Assembly: GCF_001039355.2 (NCBI RefSeq)
Contig: NW_019776079.1
Location: forward strand, 629,666 to 693,665
DNA length: 64,000 bases
From: Lingula anatina
Taxonomy: Eukaryota; Brachiopoda; Lingulata; Lingulida; Lingulidae
Reading direction: 5' to 3'
The first letter of the stretch is position 1. Every line of letters starts with the position of its first letter. Below, one piece after another: positions 22,300-35,400 of the stretch. Position numbers and translations under genes: made by a program. Below the pieces are notes generated by a model. The model saw only the letters and a list, made by a program, of their open reading frames with translations, searched no databases and had not been told where the DNA came from.

Positions 22300-25200
22300 T
22301 TAACAAGCAAATAATAATGAAAGAAAGGCGAGACAAAGCACCAAGATGTAACTACCATGGAATGTGATGCTTCCCCCCAAAACGTAGATGACATTTTCTT
22401 TCAACCATGGGTTGGCACCAAAATCAAACTTCTGTGGACAGTCGTCATCTGTAAGAATTAGTGAAATATAAATGAATACAAACTGAAATTAAAAGAGGGC
22501 AAATGAGTTACAAAAATTATACATAAAGTAAACAAAATTCCTGCATCTTCACTAGATTACATCAAACAGGCCGCATTTTCAATCATTAACCTTTTAAAGA
22601 TGAACTAGAAGTCCCACCATTAAATTTAAAGATCTAGGATGGCAACTTACGCTCTCTTTCATCTAAGAACATCTGTATGGACAGACTGGCTCCTTCTGAT
22701 GCTCTGAAACTCCTTGGCGTCTGTGCCACACCGCAGGCAGCACGCACGGCCCGCGACATGATGATATCACGCCACGTTAGCCTTTCATAAACCTGTCAAA
22801 CAGAACAATGATTAAAACGGCAGGAAAAGGAAAGAAACCTGCATGAAAAAAGTGGTGCGGAAATCCAGTTTCCTCATTATCTCTTCATAAACTCCATGGA
22901 TTATGTGAACTGCTTATTATATAATTTTTCTTAAATAATAAAAATATTTTCAAGGTACAAAATGAAAGCATTTTATACATTTTACTAATTAAAAGAGGAG
23001 CGATATAGCATTAAACAATTCTTATAATCTGTTTAAGCCATCTTTATCTTCTTGTATTTGTTGAGGTTCCACATACCCAACATCTGAATCGTGAGATTCT
23101 GTCCTCCTCATCATAAGTGACCATGTATGACCTGTTGTCTTCCAGCCAGTAGCCAACACAGGTCAGCAAGTTATCCGGAACATCTACAGAAATGGATTGA
23201 TATCATTTATACTATAAAAACAATGACTTTAACTGTTTCACATTGAAAAGATATTGTTCAATATTCAGTCATTACTTTGGAACAAGAAAATTAAGTGACC
23301 CAGTTATTAATGGTAATGAACTTTTAAATCACATCCAAAAATTTTGTCTCTACAAACACACATAAACAATAAAGTGTCAGTATCTCATATGACAATTCCC
23401 TAACCATATTCTCCGACAGGTCTGGCATTTTGATCCAATGTCCTGCAGCGCTCAGCATCCACCTCAATCACCTTGCTGTCTCTACTGTGACATATGGCAA
23501 TCTCTGACTCATAATCTCTGCAGTCAACCTGCACACGGGGACGCTCAGTGATACCTCTGATTCTGGTCACATATTTCTCTGCACCAAACTGCTTAAATGT
23601 ATACCTTCCCTGAATTGGGCATTCTATGGGAGATGGGTCATACACTAGAATAAAGCCATGTTTTTGTAAATATTATTTCTTCAAACCATTAGTTGCAATA
23701 AAATGTAATTTTTATGTATTATGGACAAATATCTTTATTCCTAATTATGAAATTACTGAAGACAAATAAATTTGCATTAATTCCATTTCTACTTTTAACT
23801 GGGTAAAATAATAAAAAAGCAAAATTAATACAATATACTTCAATAGAGAACTTACATATAAATGTATTGTACTTCCAATTATAGTTTTGCTCATTTAAAA
23901 CATAGGAGGGTCTTGCACACGCCTGTCTGAACTTGGTGACAAGATAATCTTCAACTGGTTGCTCTTTCTCTTGTCGAGATAGACGGAAAGGCTTCCCTGT
24001 AAGGTAGTATGAACAAAACATCAATCCAACATTTACTTGTGCAGTATTTTTTTCTTGATATGAAGAAATCAAACAAAAACTACTGAAATAATAAGACATT
24101 TTAAGTTGATAGCCAATGAGTATTTATTATCAATTATCTCAAGAACATTGTGCATTCATAAAAAAATTAGTTTGTCTGTGGGCAAGTTAAAATTGTACAA
24201 CTTATATTTTCAACAAAATTACTGAAATACAGGTAGAAGGGTATGGTCTTCAGTTTATATACAGGCTATTTACCTAGTCTGTATCTGATTATGTTGTGAT
24301 GACGGGGAAGGAAGTCAAAGCACACATAATCTACCTCACTGGAAATACAAAAAAAATCTATTAGAGTTTACTGAATTAATGAACAGATGAAATCACTAAC
24401 AAAAACATGTTGAGAATGCAAAATCCATCTATTTACTTAACCTCTGCACACTGAATTATACTTCAAGTATTGCTGTTCATTCAATGTTAATTCTTCATTG
24501 GAAAATAAAACTTATTATTAAAGTATGGGCTTAGCCTAACAAGATAATCCATGCAGTGGAAATATTCTGCTCTTATCTAAATAAATCATTTTCTGATTCC
24601 TAAAAAAGTTATTAATATTCAGCCATATCTGAAACTAGCTTCCAGGGTAAACCCAGATATTGCCGTCCAGAAAACTCACCATCTCCCCCTTGTGACAGAT
24701 GTCATCATGTAACTGGACTGCTGTGTCTGTTGACAAGTGAAATATGTCTCCCTGGTGGTAAACTGGTCAATTTTAGTCTTGAAGTAGATGTGAGTGTAGT
24801 TGATGGTGACAGTGGAGTCATATTCACCAGTGGTAAACCAGGTCCCACTGAAGTTTCTAGGCAGGTTGCAAGATGGAGTGATTTCTCGCAACTGGGTACT
24901 GCCAACAACTAAAAATTAGATAAAAAACATATATACGAAGCTTTCTTATTGTAGAATTGACTGAAATAGTTGCTTTTTATCAATAATTGATTACACTAAA
25001 AATTAAATGCAGACAAATGATTAAATGTATATATATTCATGATGAACTGTACATGCTACCATTTTATACCAGATTGGAATTGTTCTATATATGTACAGTG
25101 GTTATGATTGCCCTTGAACAATTGAATAATCTGATTTGGCCATCAAAAAAATTCTCACCAGGTGTTAACAGCAGTCTTATAGGTCCCTCATATGGACTTT

Positions 25201-26974
25201 TCAACGTGGAACATTCCGCACTCTCAGACATGGTCCAGCGAACCTCATTATTTCCTCTTTGTTGTTCTTTTCTCGTTAACTAAAAAGTAAATGTTTTATA
25301 CATAATTATATGGTACAATAATTTTTAAAAACCAACCCCAAGTCAAGGTTACATCTTTTACTGTGTACAATATACTTTTATGTGTTTACTTAACCATAAT
25401 CATCAAATGACAAATGTTTTTACTCTGAATTCATCATACCATGCATCTAAACCTTCTGTATGGCCGATCTTCTCCTGTGTTCATAACAGCTGCAAATATG
25501 TTCCCATTATCATCCAACCAAGAACCTAAGCACTGGTATCTTATGGCTAAAGAACAAGAATTCATACAATTTAAAGATAAAAGACTCATTTCCAACAAAA
25601 CACTTTTTCATAAAACGGTTATTAGAATTTGCTCATCTTGAAAACGTGTACATTTATAAAAATATCCACTTGCCAAATATTTTCATTCTTTCTGATCCAA
25701 TTTTTTACATTAATAAAATAATCATGTACAATATTCAAATTGTTGAAATATCAATATCTGTACTTACTGTCATCTTTGGACATACTCAATCCAGGGCAAA
25801 CAGCATAGACCATGTCAAAGGCCTGGTTGTCATAGTAGACTGACCCTGGCAGTTGACAGGCAGTTATAATACTACTTGGACTGTTACAGATACCACCACC
25901 TCCAACATCATACTCATATGTAAACTGGAAGACACCTTCAAATGTGGTCCTGCAGTTCACATTGATGGCAGACTTCCCTGCAATTAGTAATGATTTAAGT
26001 TAATTCATTCAGTCAATATCAACTGAAACTTTTTTAAAATGTAATTTTTATACAGATTATCAAAGTTGATAAAACTGATAACACTGATATTTCTCTAGGC
26101 TTACTCTTCCAAATCGCATACATAATAAAGTTCATATCAATTACAGATTAGAGAAATAAAATGAAGTATTCCAATTTTTACCTCAATATGTGTCCTAAAA
26201 TACACTATTGTAAGCACCTACTACCTCACAATATTTTATATCCTCAATAAAGTAGTTGGTAAAAAACGAGTCATGTTAAATCATTCATCATCACATCCAA
26301 GTACAGGGGTATTGCAACTTACTGAACATAGTCACCAAGCCTGCCTGTGGCCGTATTGCATTACAAACATCTTCCAGGGAAGGAGCTATTGGGCTGGATC
26401 TACAGGAAGATGCTGCAAAAAGGGAATTATTATTATTATTTTTTGTCAATATCAGACTATTGTTAGAGTACAGTACCAGTATGCTTCTTGCTTTGATTTA
26501 AACCTTCCACATATTAAGCATCGGTTTCCAATTGTGAGTAAAGAGAGGTATGTGGTGTCTCCTTCATCAGACTGGTGGCAAGCAGATAAAAACTTTTGAG
26601 ATATTGTACTTATTCAACTTGTACATAAATGAAAGATTTCCTACCTGATCTTTGCTGGAGAATGTTTGGGGTTCTCAAGTATAACTCTAAGCACATATAG
26701 CAATTATTGCCACCTCTGAAATAAATACATTGTATATAAAAATTATTAGCAATTAATCAACATTGTTGCTTTACCAAGTACATAACAAAACCAATAGTGC
26801 CACTTTTTTCATTATTTGTGACATTCCTTTTTATGTGGACACTCCATTCCTAAAACAAGAGAACTATAAAAACTGCAACATGAAAGAGTATATCTCAAAA
26901 AAGTAATTAATTAATTAATTAATTAATAATAATTACAAAATAAAAACAAACAAACAAACAAACAAACAAACAAA

Positions 26975-27005
<31 letters not shown>

Positions 27006-28168
27006 AATAAAGGTTTCATTCCTTATTTACATAACTGAGTCATTTTCAAATATAACAGTTCTACATTTGAAGGGTTATTCTCTAAAGAATTACCATCAAT
27101 CATATCTGAAGCGCAAGAGATGTAATCACCTACCTACTATTCCTTATTAAAACTTTGAGTTTATTGTTCTGTTCGTGTGTAGTTGTTTCATTATAACGTC
27201 TTGAGGCAATGCATGGTCCTCCATATTCTCTACTATTGATTTGAAAAGCTGTGCCATCAATAACTGTATCTGTGTCTTCACCATTCTCCTTAGAGTACCA
27301 GTCTCCTAAAAACCCACTTGGGAACTGACACTGTTGGGCCTCTAAAACAGGTAGAAAACAGATGATTCAACTGACCACTCTTTCACCAAATCCATTAATA
27401 TCAGTTGTTAAATTTTGTAACAGACACTGGTTCAAGGCTCTCAACATTTTATCAGCACTTTCTCCAGAATATGACCAATTTTAAGTTATATTCATTAGCA
27501 ATGATCGAGACACCTAGCTATGGTTCACAAACAAAGCTTGCTGAACTTGTCCCCTTTCATAACTGGTATGTCGTAAATCAACAATTTGAATAAAATGTTT
27601 TTAAATTAAATAGGCGCCCACACATATAACTTTCAGTTTCGATCCCAGGTATCCCCAAAATCATCAATAAATGCCCGAGCATATTCTTATTATCCTTTAC
27701 AGAAAATTTTGAACCAGGTAATGAGCGCTTAAAGTAAAAAAGAGGCAGAGCTCAGAGCTCAGTGATCATGAAAACAACTTATGAAATTTCACAGGTACAT
27801 GTATGCATTGTTTCGGTTGTGGAATCAAATAAACAATTGGAACCAATTAGAACTCCTTCTGAGCTTAACCTAAAACAGTCGAAAACACATGAATACAGTG
27901 CAAAGAGAGTACTTCTTAATCTTGCAGACACAGAGATAAATTAAAACATGCAACAATGATTCATTTCCGCGGTATGACAAACATGCCGCGCAATCAACGG
28001 CAATTTACAGGCCAAGGTACGGTAGATAGTATTGTCCGATTACTTTTGCAAGGTATATTATACAATATTAAAACTACAGAGGAATAAATACTTACGTGTA
28101 CATAATACTAGTAACGTCAAAACTATACATATTTGGCCTACGAGGACACCTCCACACCTCGCCGCCAT
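22300..28168 (-). CDS. Extracellular DUF7042-7045-type protein, probably GPI-anchored
   Basis: Fourteen exons on the minus strand: 28096-28168, 27134-27341, 26645-26715, 26323-26412, 25768-25977, 25440-25546, 25159-25279, 24680-24908, 24274-24338, 23856-23996, 23405-23644, 23077-23183, 22651-22792 and 22300-22448. Total 650 aa, all phases closing. Residues 1-24 form a signal peptide (MAARCGGVLVGQICIVLTLL). The body repeats a pattern of paired cysteines with aromatic openings: QCQFPSGFLGDWYS at the start and CNLPRNFSGTWFTTG later. YQCLGSWLDDNG and TCVGYWLEDNRSY are equivalent segments in its two halves, as are CRTTFEGVFQFTY and CPIQGRYTFKQFG. This matches an animal family annotated with DUF7042, 7043, 7044 and 7045, by memory rather than search. 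The last 17 residues (SYILVLCLAFLSLLFAC) are hydrophobic with no cytoplasmic tail, as in GPI-anchored proteins. Function unknown. Confidence 0.85.
26904..27012. repeat. Compound simple repeat (TTAA)n-(AAAC)n-(AAAT)n
   Basis: Three adjoining tetranucleotide runs within intron 2 of the DUF7042-type gene. Confidence 0.9.
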
Positions 28169-28855
28169 CTTGTCCCTTCAAATTTACAATAATGGCAGGT
28201 GAAAATGGTCACGTGACAAGGTGACCATAAATGTTCATTTGTCATGAAGCTTTCAAAGTTGCTAAAGTTTATCTATGAGAAAATTATTTTTGATGAAATT
28301 TCAGTATTTGTGGAATTGGGTTTGTGGAATTGCGTTTCTTAATGCACGCAAGCGTATTTCGTTGCTGCTTATATGTATCCCGCGCACCTGTTAATCAACG
28401 TAAACAAGTAAATTGATGACTCAACTGCCAGATGGCAGCACAGTATTTCAGGTGACCTCTAGGCTTAGGAATTCATGTTTGTGCCGTTTAGCACCTCAGT
28501 TGACACTGGTATATGTTTACACGTTTTCCGCCAGTTATGATTCTGTTTTACTCAAATGAAATCGCTATACCGTTATTTACGTGTATGTGCGCGCGCGTGC
28601 GCNATATCCACCGTTATCCAGCCCGCACATTATTGAGTTTAAACTTAACAGAAAATATTGACAAAATAATATCATTTTAAAATAATTAGAATACCATTAG
28701 CTAAATGTCAATTCCTTTCATGATAATATTAGAGTGTGCAACTTCGCTGTCATGCGATGCTGTTGTTGTCTGAATGATAAAATGTTTTCTTTTCTCCGAA
28801 TCGTTTCAGAATTTTTAACGCACGAATTTGCACAAGAAAACGACAGTGAGCCAGA

Positions 28856-28856
<1 letters not shown>

Positions 28857-28889
<33 letters not shown>
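28857..28889. repeat. (CA)n microsatellite
   Basis: About 16 uninterrupted CA units. Confidence 0.95.
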
Positions 28890-28891
<2 letters not shown>

Positions 28892-29147
28892 CATAACACA
28901 CTAAAAAAGCCTTTTTCAAAATAATAAACAGTTCGCACTCTTCAAATTGCTTTCTTAAGATTATTATCTATTTGTTCTAAAAATCTTGAAAATTTTTTTA
29001 GATAGGTAGGCCTTAGTACATGTAGCATTTAGCAAAAAAAAAAAAAAAAACAGGTCTTTCATTTTCCTGTGATCACGAAAACTTACACAATGTGTTACCC
29101 AATTTTTGTGTCTTTATCCTTCTCGGTAACAAATAGTAATTTCAACA

Positions 29148-29173
29148 AGGGAATTATATCGATATAATTCCCT
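29148..29173. repeat. Perfect 26-bp palindrome without spacer
   Basis: AGGGAATTATATC is followed directly by its exact reverse complement GATATAATTCCCT, centred on ATCGAT. Confidence 0.9.
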
Positions 29174-30542
29174 GTTTCAACCAATACTTCAAAACTCCTT
29201 CGTGCTGTACCAATCTGATTATATTTCAGGTGACTCCTCTTGCCAAATTATTTCAACAATCATTCAACAAATAAAAATGTATCGTTTCATATTCTTTTTG
29301 GATTATAAATGATGTTAGGTATGCTTTTTCATACCAGTCACTGCATGCTAATTGTACGTTGTGGGCCAAGACACCAGACAAGCGATGTCCAACTTCAAGT
29401 ATATGATCTTTGCCATTTAATCGAATAATTGTAAAGTGTGGAATATACTATGAATTTTAATCGACTGTTTTGCACAAAGAATCTTATAGGATGTCTACAT
29501 GGGTATTTTGATTAAACATAGTAATTTGAGCATGGTTTGATAATAGATGTTTAACAGGAAGAACCTATGGGTAGAGGAGTTCAAATGTATGGGAGGGGGG
29601 TGTCAGCCTACATGTCAGTCTTAAGTGCAGGAAGCAAATGGGCTAAGGGACTCTGTCCGCTTCTTTATGCCAAATAAATGTTTATACTAGCACTTTAATA
29701 AGAGCAGGCCGAAATCTCTACCCTCTCCCCCACACGCGCACACACATACACACATTAAAAATGTGCTTCCTTCTGCACTTGTACTTTAATTAGTAAATTA
29801 AATGCATGTTTAAAATATAACCTGAATAAAAGATATCAAAGTGTGGCGGGAGTGACCGGCTATCCATGCATGTAGCTGAGTAGGCCTATCCCTGACGCGT
29901 TGATCATCACTAAAACTACCCTTCCGCGAGAGAGTCAATTAAACCCGAAGCGGCTGCCCAGCAAACAGTCAGAAAAGAGTTGTTGATGATGATAAATGAA
30001 TGTCATATTGATCCATACATAACGTTAGAGCCTATACATGCCGTCAAATATGACCTGAAGTTAGTTTTTTTTTCGCTTGGTTAATTCCCGCTTCAGTCAC
30101 AATGAATTAACAGCAATTGCCAAAATAAACAAGTTTATTTGTTAAATCATCCTTATATGAATAAGCTTCGCTTTAATAAAGTTATACTATAAGCTTTTAC
30201 TACATACTTTATTATATGGCAGCTTGTCATGCTTAGATACGGTATACATTTTACTAGCGACACCTATCGGTCACCGCGGCAAAATATTTACCGACCTTGG
30301 AAACATAACAGTTTACCTTAGATACATCTGGGACCGTCATATATAAGCCTATAGAGGGTCAGGGGAATTTATTATGTGTGGTTGACTCTGTAGTAATTAG
30401 CGAGAACTTGACAAAGAAAGCATTGTGTTGAAAAGCGAAGACAAGAACTGCTGGGCAGAGTCAATCATAACTTAGAAATATATTAAATAGGTTTGAAATC
30501 ACTGCTACCAAGTAAACTCCAGTCTACAAGAAAACTACTACC

Positions 30543-32410
30543 ATGGGTTGTAACAATAGTAGGAACATTCAGGTCCAGCCAGTGTCCAAGACCCCTAGAC
30601 CGAACAGTGGAAAATGGACAGCAGAGATGGACAAAAATGAAAAGAATACGTCCTCATCAAAGCGTGGAACACCCGTGAAGCAAACCAAGGTCCAACCTGT
30701 GGAACCATTGGAACACATGGAGCTAGACTCTGATGTCGAAATTGAGAAAGCAGTTCTTCCAGATCAAATCATCTCAGGTCAAGAACAAATCGACATGAAA
30801 AAGGGAACGAAAAAGAAGAAAAGAGGTCTGAGTTCACTTGCTAGTCTGCGGCGTGACGGCAGTCGCCCCAACAGCGCTACCTCCAACAACTCCCAGCGAG
30901 GGGGATCAGCTACCTCCAAGAACTCCAAACACAGCACTGACTCCGGATTAGAAGAAGATTATGCTCATGTCATTACAGAATACTCAGATGAGAGCAAAAT
31001 AAGAGCACTGGGAGAAGAATTTGGATCTAGAGAAGATTTAGGTAATTAATTAATTAAGAAATTAATAAAAAAAAAACATGCGGCATGGGCCTATAATATG
31101 TTACTTTAACGCAGTGATCACTAACAATTATTGCCTTTCACGAAAGAGATATAATTTTCATATTTGTTAAGACAGCGTGGCCATTGGTATTGTTATTAAT
31201 TTTATTTTCGTTTACATAATTTGTTTTCCGTGTTTTTTTTTTTCAATATTTTTTCGTTGGCAATCTCAATTTAACAGCATCAACATTTCTTGTGAGTTGT
31301 TTGCACCCGGCTCTGCATTGAGGTGCGCTAAGTTGCCACACAATCCAAGTATTGTTAGCATTGTAGTCAACTCTGTGTTTAACAATCAAAACAAATCCAG
31401 TGACTTGGGGGCTTGCTCAACGTAATGACGTCACTCAACATGAAAACGTAGAACAATAAATTGTACGTAGTAGCTCGCCAGCTAAGAATAGTGACTAAAT
31501 GTTACAAAGAAATTTAATCTTTAAATAACGCTTTGTTCATAATTTTGAAACTAGAACCGTATTAAATAGTAAACCCTTTATTTTCTTTTTTTATTAGATC
31601 TAAGCTTAAGTGGAACTGCCTGCCCCCGTCGCACAAGCGCAAAGGACAAGGCAAGACTAGAAGAAAATGTTGTCATGGCAGCGCTGAGGGATGAAGGACT
31701 TATTGCCCGGCCTAAGTCCAGAGCGGCAGGAGGCATGAGCTTTGACATCATCATGGCTGGACCCGACCCTGACGCACTAAAGAAACCACCGGCCCGCCTT
31801 GCAAAACTGGAGAGAAGGAAGAAGAAGACGGAATTAACAGAAGATCAAATAAAAGCTAAACTTGAAAAAGCCGAGAGGAGAAGAAAGGTAAATATCTTAT
31901 TTGTGAACAGAAACACGTTTCATAAAAATGTCTGGGGTAAGCGGCGATTTCAAATACATTCCGTAGCTACGTTTATATTGATTTCAAATAAACGAAATTA
32001 GTGCCAGCCGTTACCATTGAATTAGTTTTCTAAAAATCAATATTTAGAATAACTGTTTCATTGGAGCTTTATTAAATACTCATTTTACAACTTCATGCTT
32101 AATTTCTCTCTTATATTGTTTTTAGAAAAAGGAGCAGGAAAAGTTGGAAAGAATTCAAACAACTACACAGAAAAGCGACATTTTACATGCACTAGACTCT
32201 TTTGAACAAAAAATTAAGGAAAAGGAACAGACCACATCTGAAAAAATAGACAGTGTTACAGAAAACAGAGAGAAAAAACTAAAGGAATTGAGAGACAAAC
32301 TAAAAGCTAAGGAAGAGCACGCAGAAAAAGTACGCCGAAGGAAAAAGCTGCTTCCAATGATGCCCCACCCAGAATCTTCACAGGCCGCAGAAATGGAACA
32401 ACTTAGTTGA
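30543..32410 (+). CDS. Stathmin domain-containing protein (STMND1-like)
   Basis: Three exons: 30543-31041, 31598-31887 and 32126-32410; 357 aa. The N-terminus MGCNNS has Gly2 and Cys3 suited to N-myristoylation and palmitoylation, as in vertebrate STMND1. That suggests membrane tethering. Residues 1-190 are low-complexity, Ser/Lys-rich and probably disordered. The stathmin-like domain begins at about residue 212 (GGMSFDIIMAGP), continues with KPPARLAKLERRKKK and LTEDQIKAKLEKAERRRK, then a long charged helix through the third exon (residues 264-345). Stathmin domains bind two tubulin dimers and favour microtubule disassembly. The chain ends with QAAEMEQLS. The split between exons 2 and 3 falls inside the helix. 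Tubulin binding here is inferred from family membership. Confidence 0.88.
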
Positions 32411-35400
32411 AAAAATGTCCTCCTAGCTAGGAAGCTTTTATATTACTGAACTTCCGCCTGTCGTCAGATGTAGTGCTTGCCATATTTAAGTAAGAGAATC
32501 ACTAAATATAAGAAAAATATTTTGCTCACGTTTTAAGTGAGAGCTCAAGATGCAGAAATAGCAACGAAGAAGGCTTGATTAAATGTTGTTAGTTACATGG
32601 TATTCCGTGTATTTTCAGCACTTACGCACCATTCTAACCGGGATGTTCTTACGCACTTAAATTGAGGTTCTAGGTACACTCAGGTTTTTATATCGATATG
32701 ATATGGTGTAAAATGGATTGTTTTTGTTATTGGTTCTATATAAACATATAATGTTATTTGCTCAATGATCGGAATAAAGTTTAAAAAAACACGAATTTAA
32801 GTCTTTGCTTCTGTTCATATTGATTGTGAAGCGAAATGGAGCGACATTGTTATCTTGTGTAAAAACGGAAAACGGGGGAGGTACTTCATGGTCGATTATC
32901 TTGCTTGGGGGAAGCTTTTTGGATCGGCATTTAAAAGTACATTGGTAAATAATTAATTGGCATACTTTTACTTTGCTAGCATTTGCAAAACAAAGATCGA
33001 TGATTACATGAAAACTTACGTGTATTTATTTAGAGGCAGGCCCTCGACTCAAAGGGCAAAAGAAAAATTAGTCACACCTCTTCATACATGTGTCACTTGA
33101 GAGCAACTCCTTCAAAGTGTACATTACAAATTTTTCACCCCTGCTGTAGAGAATTCTTTTGAGATACAGCGTACATACAAGTCTCGGATATGCATTTCTT
33201 TTAAAAACTGATAAGAGACAGGTATGCTGTTTGCGGGAAAATCCCGTTAAAGCCATCTTCAACAAAATTATTTGTCCTACTATCCACTTCATAATAAAAA
33301 AATGGATGCTTTTACTAGTCACGAAACGCGTGAACAAGGAACTGTCCATAACGTTCTCTTCCAAGAACAAATATTGAATTGCAGAATAAAGAGAGATTGT
33401 GATTATGTTCAATATCCATACACATCGTATCCAAAACCTCATACATGTGTATCATCAATTAATAAATCCAAACTGCGTGGTTTTGAAACCGTTCATGGAA
33501 ACGACCCAAGTTAGAAGGTTGCATGAACAAGCTTGTTTATTCGTCCTAATGGAAGATATAAATTACATACACAATAAGTGTCATGTTACAATTAATTAAA
33601 CATGGTTTTAACATAGATATACACATATCAAGTAAACAGTGACGCATTGGAGAATTACTCTACTCATCAATAGTGACAGTTTTATGTACAACACATATTA
33701 GAACGACAGTAGATTTATAACTATTCATTTCCTTGACGTCATATGTACAAACAAGAATCGATTGGCAATTACTTTATTCCGTGACTCTAACCACCATATT
33801 GGAATGCTTTGGCAGAGTTTACCGCATATTATAAAAAAATTTTATTCAAAATAGTCAGGTGAAAACACGCAGTACGGTATTTAAGTTACCCCTAAAAAGG
33901 ATAGAAAGACAAAAAATTCTGATAATTTTCCACAAAATTGATGTTACATTTACCCAGCACCATAACTATTCTAAAGATTAATATTGCTGTGTTATTACTG
34001 TCCATATTCTACTGGGTAAACTGTTTGCAATTGATCTTGGCAGACTCTGATGGGGTTTTTAATTATAATTATTCCTATATGCAAAACTACAATGACATTT
34101 TGTATTTTTAAGAACCAGTGTATTTACATTATTTTTGACTAAAAATACATTACATAACTAAAATAAAAATAGATAGAAAAAAAAAGTGTAAAGTAAATTA
34201 ATATTTGTGTATTTCAATGCAACACTACAGCAACTGCTAGAAGTGAAATGAGAGATGTTGGAGAGGAAGGGGCATTCACAGAGAGGTTCACTATCCAGTC
34301 TGCGAGGCAATAGCCCTTCTAAAGTGGCACCGGGCTAGTAAAAAGTTGAAATAATATAAAGCACTAGCCCGAACTAGTTGTAATTTTGCATCTATTTTAA
34401 CACTCAGTAAGATTTCAAAAATATAAGTCGCCAGTCTTCTTTGTCCCTGCCTCTAATTTGACGTTTCTAGATAGTATGATATGCCTCTCAGTTGAAAAAA
34501 CTCACACCTAGCTCTAACTACTGAATATAGATTAGTTGCTATAAATAACTTCACTGTAGTTATTTATAGCAGCAGTCTGTCTGATCAGCGTGTCGGCATC
34601 TTTTTATTTGACCAGTTTGTTGTCATGACTACAAATTGCTGTCAATCAAGAAACTGGATCAGATCGGAATTCCTTAGTACTAGCAACAGGTTTTGTCAAA
34701 ACAACACTGTCTCCGAAGCAATCTCATAGAACATTTGGGTTACAGATCGCATTACAGAGTATCAGCCATCACACCGATTTTGCCTGGTGTGCTATGTGAT
34801 AGCCATGATCCTAAGCGGGGTTGGAAAGTAGTGCATCTCATCTAGATTCATGCGCTGCTGCAATTTTCCCTGTTTATGCAAAAAATCTAACAATACCGCA
34901 ATTTTTTAACATAAAATTTAGGTTCGAACATAGCCAATGATGTTTTGTAAATAAGAACTTGCAAACTTATATATTAAGTATACCTAATTTTGATAGCGGA
35001 AGCATATTCAGTCGGGGGTTAAATAAAATTATGCGATTTTTTCACAGACTACCGTCTGTCACCATGTTGTTGCATTCATACAACTCCTACTTGACGAAAA
35101 CGAGGCGCGATACCCGGATGACAGGTAGGCCTACAAAATTTGTGATGGGGTATGATACTCTGTAATGCGATCTGACACACACCTTGAAAACGGGTAGTGT
35201 GGTCTGATATACCGGTTTATTCTGGATCCGTAGGTGCCGAGTCTGGTAGTTGGGTAGGCCTGGGTTAGGACCACTTAGCAGACTGAGGGGTGGAGTATTC
35301 TATTTCCTTTTTTCTTTATATTTTTTATCTATAATTTTAATATCCATGCCTAAATACATTTTCCTTCGCTTATTGCCTTTTAAAAACAATAAGACCCTGG

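Larger units (their letters stand above)
28169..30542. other. Divergent intergenic region between the DUF7042-type and STMND1-like genes
   Basis: 2.4 kb with no supported coding frame. It presumably holds both promoters. It contains a GC-alternating run ending in one unresolved base (28603), a (CA)n tract, a perfect 26-bp palindrome, and the STMND1-like 5' UTR near its right end. No TATA box could be defended. Confidence 0.5.

Noticed and set aside
26273-26599. Plus-strand 108-codon ORF
   Set aside because: It overlaps exon 4 of the minus-strand DUF7042-type gene antisense and has no coding character of its own.
27590-27660. B-box-like GTTTCGATCCCAGG
   Set aside because: The preceding 60 bases do not form tRNA arms.
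33159-33514. Overlapping ORFs on both strands at 33.1-33.5 kb
   Set aside because: No splice support or protein features; the region looks like 3' flank.
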